NCBI RefSeq assembly: GCF_017744675.1
Contig: NZ_JAGIAV010000004.1
Span: 358,567-422,566 of the forward strand
From: Flavobacterium sp.
GTDB lineage: Bacteria; Bacteroidota; Bacteroidia; Flavobacteriales; Flavobacteriaceae
Direction of reading: 5' to 3'
DNA length: 64,000 bases
The notes beneath the pieces were generated by a model. The model ran no database searches and was not told the DNA's origin. It saw only the letters and a program-made list of their open reading frames with translations. Below are positions 8,668 to 17,799 of this stretch, piece by piece. The position numbers and the translations under genes are program-made. Every line of letters begins with the position of its first letter. The stretch's first letter is position 1.

Positions 8668-11600
8668 ATGCCAGCATTCAAGCAAATATCAAAATCAAAT
8701 CCATCTACCCCTTCTTCTTTTAATGCAAGAAAGGGACAGGATTTTTTTGGTATTCAGGCAAAATTAAACATCGGAAAATCTAACGATAAATTTGAAGCAG
8801 AAGCTGATAGAGTTGCAGACCAGGTAGTTTCCAATAAACAAACGGCAAATGCAGATAGCTTCTTTTCACCATCGCCTGTAGTACAAAAAAAGCTAGCAGG
8901 AAATGTTCAAAAGCAAGAAGAAAAGAATAAAGAAATTCAGAGAAAAACAGTAGCCGAGACGATAACGCCTGTCGTACAGCTAAAAAAAGATTTCATCCAA
9001 AACAAACTCGATTCAAGAGTTGCTGAAAAGCGAGAAATTAATCCCGCTTTTTCTGGATCAAAAACGTTAATTCAGCATAAGCTAGAAGACAAAATCCAGA
9101 AAAAAGAAGAGACCGTTCAGAATAAAATAGAAGTCAAAAAACCTGAACCTGTCTCAAAAACTGCTTCTTCCATCAAACCTTTAATCCAAAATAAAGGAGA
9201 AGAAGAAAATGTACAGCAGAAAAAAGAAGAAGAAAAACAAAACTCAGACGAAGAAAAACAACTTCAAAAAAGTGCCTCTGGCGATGCCAATCCTAGCGAT
9301 AATACAAATTTAGAATCTAATTTAAATAGCAGCAAAGGCGGAGGTTCGCCCCTATCAGGGAAAATAAAAACTGAAATGGAATCTGGCATTGGAGCCGATT
9401 TCAGCAATATCCGTATACACAATGACTCAAATGCTGTTCAAATGAATAAGCAGTTAGGCGCTCAGGCTTTTGCAACAGGAAACAATATTTATTTTAACGA
9501 AGGAAAATACAATCCAAATTCGAAAGAAGGCAAGCACTTACTGGCCCACGAATTAACGCATACTGTACAGCAGGGAGCGGCAATTAGAAAAAAACCAGAA
9601 CCTATCTCCCCTGCTCCCGAAATGGTTCAGGGTTCATTATTGTCCTTTGCGATTCCTGGTTTTATAAAAAACAATGTCAGACATATTCCCGGTTATACAC
9701 TACTTACTGTTGTAGCAGGCTACGATCCTTTGAATGATGTTAATGTCGAAAGAAATGCCATTAACCTTATTGAGGGATTTATGGGATTAATTCCTTTTGG
9801 AACAGCCATATTCGATAAATTACAAGAATATGGTATTATTGATCGTGTTTTTGATTGGGTCAACAGTCGTTTGAGTGAATTGGGTCTAAGTATGGATGCG
9901 TTACTTCAACTCGTTCAAGATGCTTGGGACGAATCTTCAGTTACCACTTTCATAGACGTTGTTAGAACTAAATTTAATGACTTAGTAAATCGAGTAAGTA
10001 CTTTTGCAACTTCACTTGTTGACCAAATTATAACTTGGATAAAAGAAGCGTTGATTGATGTTGCAGAACCATTATTAGCAGAAAATAAAGCGTATTCGCT
10101 CCTCAAAAAAATCATCAAATACGATCCGTTGCGCGATGAAGAAGTTACTGCTACAACAGTCGAAATATTAGAAGATTTCTTAATCCTAATCGACAAACAG
10201 ACCGAATTGGAGCAAATGCGCGAAAAAGGCACGCTGCAAAAAACTGCCGATTGGCTTGATACCCAAGTTGGAACTTTCAATTCGTTATTAGGTGAACTTC
10301 GCGGACTTATCACCGCAGCTTGGGATGCTATTCAGCCATCCAATCTGGTCAATATTGCCGATAATCTCTCTGCACTTGCCACTCAGGCTGGAGATTTCTT
10401 ACAAAGAGTTTGGGATTTCGCTTCAGGCGTGGCACTTAAAGTATTAGAACTCGTTAAAGAATCATTATTAGGATGGTTGTCTACTCAAGCCGCAACTGTA
10501 AGAGGCTATTCGCTTGTGAAAGTAATTATCGGAAAAGATCCTTTTACACAAGAAGTTGTGCCTCGCACAATTCCGAATCTGATTAGAGGATTTATGAGCC
10601 TGATGGATGGCGGAGAAGAACAATATGCGCAAATGGTCGAAACAGGCGCCATAGCTCGAATTGCTGGCCAGATTGAAGCGGCAGTGGCAACGCTCAACAT
10701 GACGCCACAATCTATCATACAGCTCTTTACCGATATTTGGGATTCGATGTCTATTGATGATCTTATTCATCCGATAGATGCTTTCATGAGAATCATCGAA
10801 AAATTTGGAGAACCTATTGGCCGATTAATCGCATTTGTGGCAGAAATTATACGAATTGTCATTGTTGCCATTCTAGAGATCATGAATTTCCCATTTGATC
10901 TTATAGGAAATATCATTAATAGAGCTTTGCAAGCCATTGACGATATCAAGAAAGATCCAATTGGTTTCTTAAAAAATATACTTCGAGCACTTAAACAAGG
11001 ATTTGTACAGTTCTTCGACAATATCGTTACCCACTTAATAAATGGCGTAACCGGCTGGCTAATGAGCGAGCTGAAAGATGCCAATATTCCAGTTCTTACT
11101 GATTTCTCTTTACGAGGTGTTATCGCTTGGGTTCTAGAAGTGCTGAATATTTCGATGGAAAGAATCTGGGAAAAATTAGCTGCACATCCACGCATCGGAC
11201 CAGCAAGAGTTGCCAGAATCCGCAGTGCAATTAATACGCTCGAAGGTATTTGGACATTTATCAAAGACGTTCAAGAACGTGGTATGGCCGCCATTTGGGA
11301 TAAAATTCAAGAACAGCTTAGCAATTTATGGAATACCGTTCTCGATGCCGTGAAAAACTTTGTCATGGAACGTATTGTAAATAGAATTACCGCTAGACTT
11401 TTAAGCATGTTAGATCCAACGGGAATCATGGCTGTGATAAATGGTGCTATGGCATTCTTCAATGCAATTCAAAGTTTTATCAAGTACTTGCGTGAAATGC
11501 TCGAAGTGGTCAATTCGTTTGTTAATGGTGTGGCTGATATCGCACAAGGAAATGTAACTACAGCAGCCAATTATCTGGAAAGAACTATGGGACAAGCCAT

Positions 11601-12993
11601 GCCTGTCGTGATCGGTTTCTTGGCCAATCAAGTTGGTTTAACCGGAATTGGCGCAAGAGTTGGCGAAATGCTTATTGCCGTTCGCCAAATGGTTGATGAG
11701 GCACTTACTTGGTTAGTGAATAAAGCCGTTGATACAGGAATGGCATTGTTAGACAGGGTTATGGCAATGGGTGCAAGTGCCAGAGATGCTATTTTGGGAT
11801 GGCTGGGAATAAGAAAAGAATTTAGAGATCAGAGCGGACAACCACATACATTTTTATTTAAACAGGTAGGTAATGAAACAAGGTTAATGGTTAGAAGTGA
11901 AGAACAAGATTACAAGAATTTTGTAACTAATTTGACTATTGCTGCATCTGATCCTAAAAAAACAGAGAAAGACACAGCTAAAAGGGAAGCTATAGAAATC
12001 TTAGAAGCCATAGAAAGATTGAAAAGTACCAACACTTCTAACAATACTGAAGGTTCAAGAAATTCTGCAGAATTTGAAAGACAGCTAGGTCTTCTAGCAC
12101 AAAAAACAGCTGTTTTTATGGAGTCTGCAGTAGGTGAAATTCCAGAATCCACTCCTCCTGTTTATGGAGGCAGGTCACCTGGAGGTTTTGCTACATCTAT
12201 GGAAATAAATGTACTCACAAAAAAAGGACCTGAAGGTTCTAGTGCAGTTACATCACTTTCTACAGGAACTTTTGATAAACTAGGAAAAAGACACGAATCA
12301 AAAGGATCCTCTGTAAGATTTTATAAACATGGTCATCTACTTAGCAGCCATTTACATGGTCCTGGAGATGATTTTAAAAACCTAACCCCGCAATCTGAAT
12401 CTGGAAACCAAACGTTTGAAAGTGGTGTTGAGAACACATTGAAAAGAAATATAAACAGAGAAAATGAACCAATGATATATAAGTATAAGGTAGAAGCGAT
12501 TTATGCTTCCAGATCTGATAAAGGTAGCCTTAAACAAAATATAGAAAGGGAATATGCAAGTCGCATCGATGATATTGATGATGATGGCTTAAAAGTTAAA
12601 TTACAACAAGAACTTAGCGAAAAGAAAGATATTATAGATGCAGAAGATCAAGTGGCAACAGAATTCAATGTCAATGCAAAACCATTAAACAATAAACTCG
12701 AAGAAATCTCAGGTGAAGGTTTTACTGATTTTCAAGTTCCAAATAATATAAAAAGAGAAGCAAGTAAATACATCTTACCAAATGAACTAAGTGATGAAGA
12801 AAGAGCCAATAAATCTAAACGAAAACGAAATTCTGAACCAACAAGACCTGCAAGAGAAAGAACAACTCGTACAGAAATAACTAGAGTAAGGGAACTTTTA
12901 GCACAGGGAATAAAAACACAGCAACAGATAGCAAATGAAGTTGGCGTTTCAGTTGACACAGTTAAAAGAATTAAATCAGGTCAAATTATTTAG
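8668..12993 (+). CDS. Large eCIS-core (DUF4157) payload candidate with C-terminal nuclease-like region
   Basis: A 1441 aa protein. The N-terminus has the eCIS signature (KFEAEADRVADQVV) and a Q/K/E-rich linker. The DUF4157 core runs about 228-303 and ends in HELTHTVQQG (HELTH 294-298). Residues about 342-755 hold three tandem repeats, starting at 342, 475 and 613, each opening GYSLLKxIxxxDPxxxE. A long amphipathic helical region continues to about 1050. The C-terminal part carries YKHGHLLSSHLHGPGDD (His1223) followed by NLTPQ and VEN, which resembles the DNA/RNA non-specific endonuclease (beta-beta-alpha metal) pattern GHL...NLxPQ...N. Then come a basic stretch (about 1382-1402, KSKRKR) and a terminal helix-turn-helix (QQQIANEVGVSVDTVKRI). 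The adjacent immunity-like gene supports a toxin role. The nuclease call is from motif only. Confidence 0.75.
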   Translation: MPAFKQISKSNPSTPSSFNARKGQDFFGIQAKLNIGKSNDKFEAEADRVADQVVSNKQTANADSFFSPSPVVQKKLAGNVQKQEEKNKEIQRKTVAETITPVVQLKKDFIQNKLDSRVAEKREINPAFSGSKTLIQHKLEDKIQKKEETVQNKIEVKKPEPVSKTASSIKPLIQNKGEEENVQQKKEEEKQNSDEEKQLQKSASGDANPSDNTNLESNLNSSKGGGSPLSGKIKTEMESGIGADFSNIRIHNDSNAVQMNKQLGAQAFATGNNIYFNEGKYNPNSKEGKHLLAHELTHTVQQGAAIRKKPEPISPAPEMVQGSLLSFAIPGFIKNNVRHIPGYTLLTVVAGYDPLNDVNVERNAINLIEGFMGLIPFGTAIFDKLQEYGIIDRVFDWVNSRLSELGLSMDALLQLVQDAWDESSVTTFIDVVRTKFNDLVNRVSTFATSLVDQIITWIKEALIDVAEPLLAENKAYSLLKKIIKYDPLRDEEVTATTVEILEDFLILIDKQTELEQMREKGTLQKTADWLDTQVGTFNSLLGELRGLITAAWDAIQPSNLVNIADNLSALATQAGDFLQRVWDFASGVALKVLELVKESLLGWLSTQAATVRGYSLVKVIIGKDPFTQEVVPRTIPNLIRGFMSLMDGGEEQYAQMVETGAIARIAGQIEAAVATLNMTPQSIIQLFTDIWDSMSIDDLIHPIDAFMRIIEKFGEPIGRLIAFVAEIIRIVIVAILEIMNFPFDLIGNIINRALQAIDDIKKDPIGFLKNILRALKQGFVQFFDNIVTHLINGVTGWLMSELKDANIPVLTDFSLRGVIAWVLEVLNISMERIWEKLAAHPRIGPARVARIRSAINTLEGIWTFIKDVQERGMAAIWDKIQEQLSNLWNTVLDAVKNFVMERIVNRITARLLSMLDPTGIMAVINGAMAFFNAIQSFIKYLREMLEVVNSFVNGVADIAQGNVTTAANYLERTMGQAMPVVIGFLANQVGLTGIGARVGEMLIAVRQMVDEALTWLVNKAVDTGMALLDRVMAMGASARDAILGWLGIRKEFRDQSGQPHTFLFKQVGNETRLMVRSEEQDYKNFVTNLTIAASDPKKTEKDTAKREAIEILEAIERLKSTNTSNNTEGSRNSAEFERQLGLLAQKTAVFMESAVGEIPESTPPVYGGRSPGGFATSMEINVLTKKGPEGSSAVTSLSTGTFDKLGKRHESKGSSVRFYKHGHLLSSHLHGPGDDFKNLTPQSESGNQTFESGVENTLKRNINRENEPMIYKYKVEAIYASRSDKGSLKQNIEREYASRIDDIDDDGLKVKLQQELSEKKDIIDAEDQVATEFNVNAKPLNNKLEEISGEGFTDFQVPNNIKREASKYILPNELSDEERANKSKRKRNSEPTRPARERTTRTEITRVRELLAQGIKTQQQIANEVGVSVDTVKRIKSGQII

Positions 12994-12998
12994 AAATC

Positions 12999-13733
12999 AT
13001 GACGTATTTAAGCATATTTGAAAAGATAAAAGAAGATATAATTAAGCATCCATATCTTGAATTGATAGAATGTCAATTTAATCCCGGATTAAGTGAAGCT
13101 GAATTGGAAAATTTAAAAACTGAATTGTATCAATGTATAGATTATTTCCAATCTATAGATATGAAAGCAATTTACAAGTTTTATCGAGAATGCAATGGAT
13201 TGACTTTAAGTTGGAGGATAGCAAGTCATTTAGACGAAAAGGAGTATTTAGAATTAAAAGAAAAACTCCCAAACTTCACCTTTCCATACACAAGAGATTT
13301 AGAAATTGGAAAAATAAAAATACTTCCTTTTGAAGAAGTTTTTCTTTATGAACAAGACTATTTTGACACTTCAAGTTCAGGAGATCATTTTACACAATTC
13401 AATGATTACATTTATAATGGAAATTCCTTTGGCAAAATGCTCTTTATCTTTGATCTTTTTAGTGAAACCTCTTGTATGTCATTTGTTCCGGACGAAGATA
13501 ATAAAGAACCAAAAGTAATTTTTCTATCTGACTATTATATCGTTTGGAATAATTCAAGAATTACTTTTTTTGATAGTTACATTAATTTTTTAGCTGTAAC
13601 ACGAGGTCTTATAGAAAGTAGGAAGCAATTTTTTGATTATTTCAGAGGAGACACAAAAGAGGCTATTATGTTTAAAAAGAAATACAATACTGATTTAGAA
13701 CCCTCATTATTCAAAATTTTTAACCATCATTAA
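12999..13733 (+). CDS. SMI1/KNR4-like (SUKH) immunity protein candidate
   Basis: A 244 aa protein starting 5 nt after the payload gene. The pattern fits the SUKH superfamily: FYRECNGLTLSWR (like the usual YxxxNG..L), then IGKIKILPFEEVF, then KMLFIFDLFSETSCMSFV before a D-rich loop, and a C-terminal IESRKQFFDYF helix. SUKH proteins commonly neutralise polymorphic toxins encoded just upstream, often nucleases. Immediate downstream position and lack of any export signal fit protection of the producer cell from the C-terminal domain of the preceding gene. Specific binding to that toxin is an inference. Confidence 0.65.
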   Translation: MTYLSIFEKIKEDIIKHPYLELIECQFNPGLSEAELENLKTELYQCIDYFQSIDMKAIYKFYRECNGLTLSWRIASHLDEKEYLELKEKLPNFTFPYTRDLEIGKIKILPFEEVFLYEQDYFDTSSSGDHFTQFNDYIYNGNSFGKMLFIFDLFSETSCMSFVPDEDNKEPKVIFLSDYYIVWNNSRITFFDSYINFLAVTRGLIESRKQFFDYFRGDTKEAIMFKKKYNTDLEPSLFKIFNHH

Positions 13734-13763
13734 AATAAAAAACAGCTTTATTTAAAAGATAAA

Positions 13764-15068
13764 ATGGAAACAATTTTCACATACTTAAAAAACCAATTCG
13801 TTTTTCAGCTTGATCACCTTTTTCAAGTCGAAAACCCAATGGAAAAACCTATTTTAAATCAGATAGATTCAAATGGTTTTATAAATGAATTTATTATAGA
13901 AAAAAATCTAACTGAAATAGATACTCTTCTGCTTGGATTAGCTCTGGTTCCGCATTTGAAGCCTGATTTTTTGAGTTCGATTATGGCAGAATATTTGCCC
14001 AATGGCGGCGAACTGCCCGAGTTTGGCGGAATCAAAACAAAAAATCACCGCGGTATTTTACCAACGGGTGAAACAGCTCAGTTTTTAATAGCTGGAAATG
14101 ATCTAGAAAATCGAATTTCATTCTATGATTACCTGCACAATCAGTCTTATCTGTACCAAAAAGGAATTATTAAAATAGAATCTGTTCCAAATGGCGAACC
14201 AAAATTGAGCGGTCTATTGGTTTTAGAAGATGAATACATTGAGAAATTTATAACTGGAAAAATCCTAAAACCTCAAATGAGCAGCATATTCCCTGCGCAA
14301 TTAATAGAAACACAATTGGATTGGGACGATCTGGTCTTGAATTCTAACACCTTAAATCAGATAAAAGAAATTGAAACCTGGCTTAAATTCAACGATATTT
14401 TACTTCACGAATGGAATATGAAAGCCAAAATAAAACCCGGTTTTAGAGTCATGTTTTACGGTGCGCCAGGAACAGGAAAAACACTTACAGCTTCGCTTTT
14501 AGGAAAATATACCCAAAGAGATGTTTATCGAATAGATTTGTCGATGGTGATTTCGAAATACATTGGGGAAACCGAGAAAAACTTGTCTTCTCTTTTTGAC
14601 AAAGCAACCGATAAAGACTGGATTTTATTTTTTGATGAAGCCGATGCCGTTTTCGGAAAAAGAACCAATGTACGAGACGCGCACGACAAATATGCCAATC
14701 AGGAGGTTTCATATTTACTGCAACGAATTGAAAATCATCCTGGATTGGTTATTCTGGCATCAAATTTTAAAGCGAATATTGATACCGCCTTCACTCGAAG
14801 ATTTCAATCTATAATTGAGTTCGAAACACCTTCCTATGGCGAACGTTTACAGCTTTGGAAAAATAATCTGCCAAAAGGAATTAAAATTGCAGATGATGTC
14901 AATCTTAATGAACTTTCAAAAAAATACGACATTACAGGCGCTAATATTGTCAACATCATTCAGTACGCCTGCCTCAGAACTTTAGAAGACAAAAATGAAA
15001 GCATCAACTTAAACCATCTGCTACAAGGCATCAAAAAAGAATATGCTAAAGAGGGGAAAATGATGTAA
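13764..15068 (+). CDS. AAA+ ATPase of the eCIS locus
   Basis: A 434 aa ATPase with an unclassified N-terminal domain (about 1-190) and a C-terminal AAA+ module: Walker A GAPGTGKT near residue 233, Walker B ILFFDEADAVF near 286, sensor 1 VILASNFKANID, arginine finger TRRF, and a small helical domain with GANIVNIIQYA. ATPases of this type (Afp15-like) close most eCIS operons and are thought to act in particle assembly or recycling. It lies 30 nt after the immunity gene and appears to be the last gene of the operon, since a gap of about 165 nt follows. Confidence 0.85.
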   Translation: METIFTYLKNQFVFQLDHLFQVENPMEKPILNQIDSNGFINEFIIEKNLTEIDTLLLGLALVPHLKPDFLSSIMAEYLPNGGELPEFGGIKTKNHRGILPTGETAQFLIAGNDLENRISFYDYLHNQSYLYQKGIIKIESVPNGEPKLSGLLVLEDEYIEKFITGKILKPQMSSIFPAQLIETQLDWDDLVLNSNTLNQIKEIETWLKFNDILLHEWNMKAKIKPGFRVMFYGAPGTGKTLTASLLGKYTQRDVYRIDLSMVISKYIGETEKNLSSLFDKATDKDWILFFDEADAVFGKRTNVRDAHDKYANQEVSYLLQRIENHPGLVILASNFKANIDTAFTRRFQSIIEFETPSYGERLQLWKNNLPKGIKIADDVNLNELSKKYDITGANIVNIIQYACLRTLEDKNESINLNHLLQGIKKEYAKEGKMM

Positions 15069-15235
15069 TTGAGTTTCACAATATTCATTTGAAAATCAAA
15101 TCATTACTTTAAAAATATTTCCTTTTAACATCTTATACATGGAAATTGTATAACAATGCATTAAAATTATGTAAGGACAAAAAATAGACTTTTAACACAT
15201 TTGAAAATTACAATCAACATAATTTTCTAAATGTG

Positions 15236-16180
15236 ATGACACGAATTTTATACATTCTAATTCTGTTAGTTCCTTGTGCTTGTTTTTCGCAGAAATATGA
15301 TGCCAAGGTCGCATTTGCTATCGAAACTTATGCTTTTATTAAAGGGCAAAATGCGGCACTGCAAAAAGTAGCGCAACAGTTTCCGCATCTTAAACCAAAA
15401 GTGTTTGAGACAGAGAAAGCTTTAAAAAATGTTTTTGGGCGAACTGAAAAAAATCTGAATCAATTCTTAAAAGAAGAACTTAGCCGACAACAGATTGATT
15501 CGCTGCACAAGTATATTGATTCACTTCTGAACCAACAGCTTTCAAATCCGATTGAAAAAGAGCAGCATGCCCACGATTTTCTTCTAAAAGTAAAAGATAG
15601 GTCTACTTACAGTGACGGACTGCTTCCAAAAGGAATTCTCTCGTTTAAATATCATGACGCACCACATCAAGAGATTACGAACGGACATGTGGATGTTTTT
15701 TCTTCCGAAAATCATCCAAAAGCAGAAAATATTGCCATAAAAATTCCTGTTCCAAAAAGTTGGCTTGCTCAAGAAGCTGACATGCCCCAAACAATTCAGC
15801 AGTTTACCAGCTGTTACGGAAATGGAAGTGAAAAAATACTGATTGTGGTGTATGACCTTCCTGAAGAGCTGAACGGAATTACACTAAATGAAAAATCGGT
15901 TTTATCTTTTCTTTCGCCACAAACTAAGCTTATTCGAACAGAATCAGTAATTATTGATGATACTCCGGGATTGATGGTGGAAGTTGAGGAATCTATACAC
16001 TACCAAAACGAAAATATGAACGTAAGAATGCTGCAGTTTATGTTTTTAGATAAACAGAAACTATATTGTCTGCAAGGCAGCATTGGGCCAGCAAATAAAA
16101 ATGAAGATTTGGGAATTCAGATTAAAAAATACGAACCTCTTTTTCGCCTTATTGCTTCTAAAACAGAACTCGATAATTAG
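15236..16180 (+). CDS. Secreted protein of unknown function
   Basis: 314 aa with a signal peptide (RILYILILLVPCACFSQ, cleavage near residue 19). The ATG at 15236 is preferred to the GTG just before it. The first mature half is helical and charged. The second half (KIPVPKSWLAQE...GLMVEVEE...LYCLQGSIG) has the alternating pattern of a PsbP/DUF1795-type alpha-beta domain, a weak resemblance only. It faces the following gene tail to tail with a 17 nt gap. No function can be assigned. Confidence 0.65.
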   Translation: MTRILYILILLVPCACFSQKYDAKVAFAIETYAFIKGQNAALQKVAQQFPHLKPKVFETEKALKNVFGRTEKNLNQFLKEELSRQQIDSLHKYIDSLLNQQLSNPIEKEQHAHDFLLKVKDRSTYSDGLLPKGILSFKYHDAPHQEITNGHVDVFSSENHPKAENIAIKIPVPKSWLAQEADMPQTIQQFTSCYGNGSEKILIVVYDLPEELNGITLNEKSVLSFLSPQTKLIRTESVIIDDTPGLMVEVEESIHYQNENMNVRMLQFMFLDKQKLYCLQGSIGPANKNEDLGIQIKKYEPLFRLIASKTELDN

Positions 16181-16197
16181 AAAATAAGGTTTTTCAG

Positions 16198-17229
16198 TTA
16201 TTTATTCTTTTTCTTGTCCTTTTTGTATTCTTTCATTCTTTCGTCTGCGCCATCATCGATTCCCCTACCTTCAGGAATCGGATTGTATAGCGAACCTTTT
16301 GTATCACTAGCCTCTGGCCCCATTTCAATCATATATTTCTGAGCCATATTACCGCCCAGCCATTCTGAGAAACGAGGAAATACATTGGCACTAAAAGAGG
16401 AAACCTCTGCCTTCCATCCTACTGGCACTACTTTTTTTGGTCGAAGGGATTTTCGCAGAACAGCATTTACTACTTTATCAGGTTCGTCCATCATAGCCAT
16501 TTTAGGCTCAACACCAGTATAATTGGCCGCATGGCGCCAAATAGGCGTATCAACTGCCCAAGGTTCGATTGTTACTACTTTTATTTTGTCATATCCATTC
16601 AGACGAAGTTCTTGCGACAGTGCCAAACTTAGACTTCTAATACCCGATTTAGTGGCAGAATAACTGCTTTGATAAGCTAATGGAATTTCGCCCATTACCG
16701 ACGCCACGTTTATCAGCACGCCTTCTCCCTGAATTATGAACTGCTCAACTGCCGTCCTGCTGCCATAGAAAAAACCTTTTAAATTAACGTCTATTACCCG
16801 CATCTGATCTTCCATTGGCACTTCCCAAAATCTCCCTACTGCCGTAACTCCAGCCATATTAATCCATACATCAATTTTAGAATATTCTTTAAGAGCTGCC
16901 GTTCTTACAGCTTCCAAGTCTTCTGGTTTACTTATATCTGCGGTAACAACTAGAGCTGTGCCTCCCGATTTTCGTATTATAGAGGCAATCTCTTCTAAAA
17001 GATCTGTTCTTCTTGCTGCTAGAACAACATTGGCTTTATACTTTCCCAGTTCCTCTGCAACACCACGTCCCATTCCGCTAGATGCACCAATAATAACATA
17101 GGTCTTTTGGGCAATCTTAGCTTGTCCCGAATTGCCAACTTTCCATGTTGAACAGCTAACTGTCACAAGCAAAAGCAAAAATAGAACGACAAGCCTTTTT
17201 AAAGTATTTAAAATATATTTTAGCGCCAT
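16198..17229 (-). CDS. Short-chain dehydrogenase/reductase with lipoprotein signal
   Basis: 343 aa. A classical SDR core follows a hydrophobic N-terminus (LKRLVVLFLLLLVTVSC) that ends in a lipobox-like VSC, so the enzyme may be a lipoprotein or anchored by this segment. Cofactor motif GASSGMGRG, an N-M-A-G structural motif, a catalytic Ser in NVASVMGE, and Y-S-A-T-K for the YxxxK pair are all present. A basic tail (KEYKKDKKKNK) ends the protein. The NAD(P)-dependent substrate is unknown. An exported SDR is unusual because pyridine nucleotides are scarce outside the cytoplasm. The segment could instead be an inner-membrane anchor with the catalytic part in the cytoplasm. Confidence 0.8.
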   Translation of the reverse strand: MALKYILNTLKRLVVLFLLLLVTVSCSTWKVGNSGQAKIAQKTYVIIGASSGMGRGVAEELGKYKANVVLAARRTDLLEEIASIIRKSGGTALVVTADISKPEDLEAVRTAALKEYSKIDVWINMAGVTAVGRFWEVPMEDQMRVIDVNLKGFFYGSRTAVEQFIIQGEGVLINVASVMGEIPLAYQSSYSATKSGIRSLSLALSQELRLNGYDKIKVVTIEPWAVDTPIWRHAANYTGVEPKMAMMDEPDKVVNAVLRKSLRPKKVVPVGWKAEVSSFSANVFPRFSEWLGGNMAQKYMIEMGPEASDTKGSLYNPIPEGRGIDDGADERMKEYKKDKKKNK

Positions 17230-17518
17230 AATATCGATATTAACTAACTTTTTAGTATAATTTCAAGTAGAATGAATTCATCAACAACAAAACACAAACA
17301 ACTCATATTCAAGTAACTAATCTAATATTTAATCCGTTTTTACAGTTACAGATTTTTTTTATAATTTTATATAATAATCAAGACTTTATGTATCTCTCCA
17401 AAATCGTCTTATAAAATTTGACATGAGAATTTAATAGCTTCCAACGAAAATTTTATAATCGATTTAGCCAACAGTCTCTTATTTTTAGAAATCAAATTCA
17501 ACATTTAATTTTTATATT

Positions 17519-17644
17519 ATGAAGATTGAAAATTACTCACAGCAGGATTATCCTGAAAAACACGAAGAATATAGTTATGAAGAAGAATTGCTATTAACCT
17601 ACAGCGATTATCTGGACAGTAAAGACCCAAAAAATCAGAATTGA
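17519..17644 (+). CDS. Small acidic protein, 41 aa
   Basis: ATG at 17519 opens 41 codons rich in Glu, Tyr and Asp (for example EEYSYEEELLLTYSDYL) with a TGA at 17642-17644. It lies alone between divergently read neighbours, with about 290 nt of AT-rich sequence upstream. The composition is non-random and the frame is clean, so it may be a real small protein. No family is recognised. Confidence 0.4.
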   Translation: MKIENYSQQDYPEKHEEYSYEEELLLTYSDYLDSKDPKNQN

Positions 17645-17799
17645 ATCCTTGGCTGAAAATTTCTTGCCAAAAAAACTTCAATCATTATCATTTTGATTTT
17701 AAACACATTATATAACTTCAAAAGATAATTTTATAAAAAGACGAAGGTCTGCTTACTTAATTTTATTGCAAAATCATTATTAATTCAATTACTATTATT

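Noticed and set aside
12811..12873. Basic stretch as a true nuclear localisation signal
   Set aside because: KSKRKR-type stretches occur in many DNA-binding proteins; with a neighbouring HTH this alone does not prove eukaryotic nuclear targeting.
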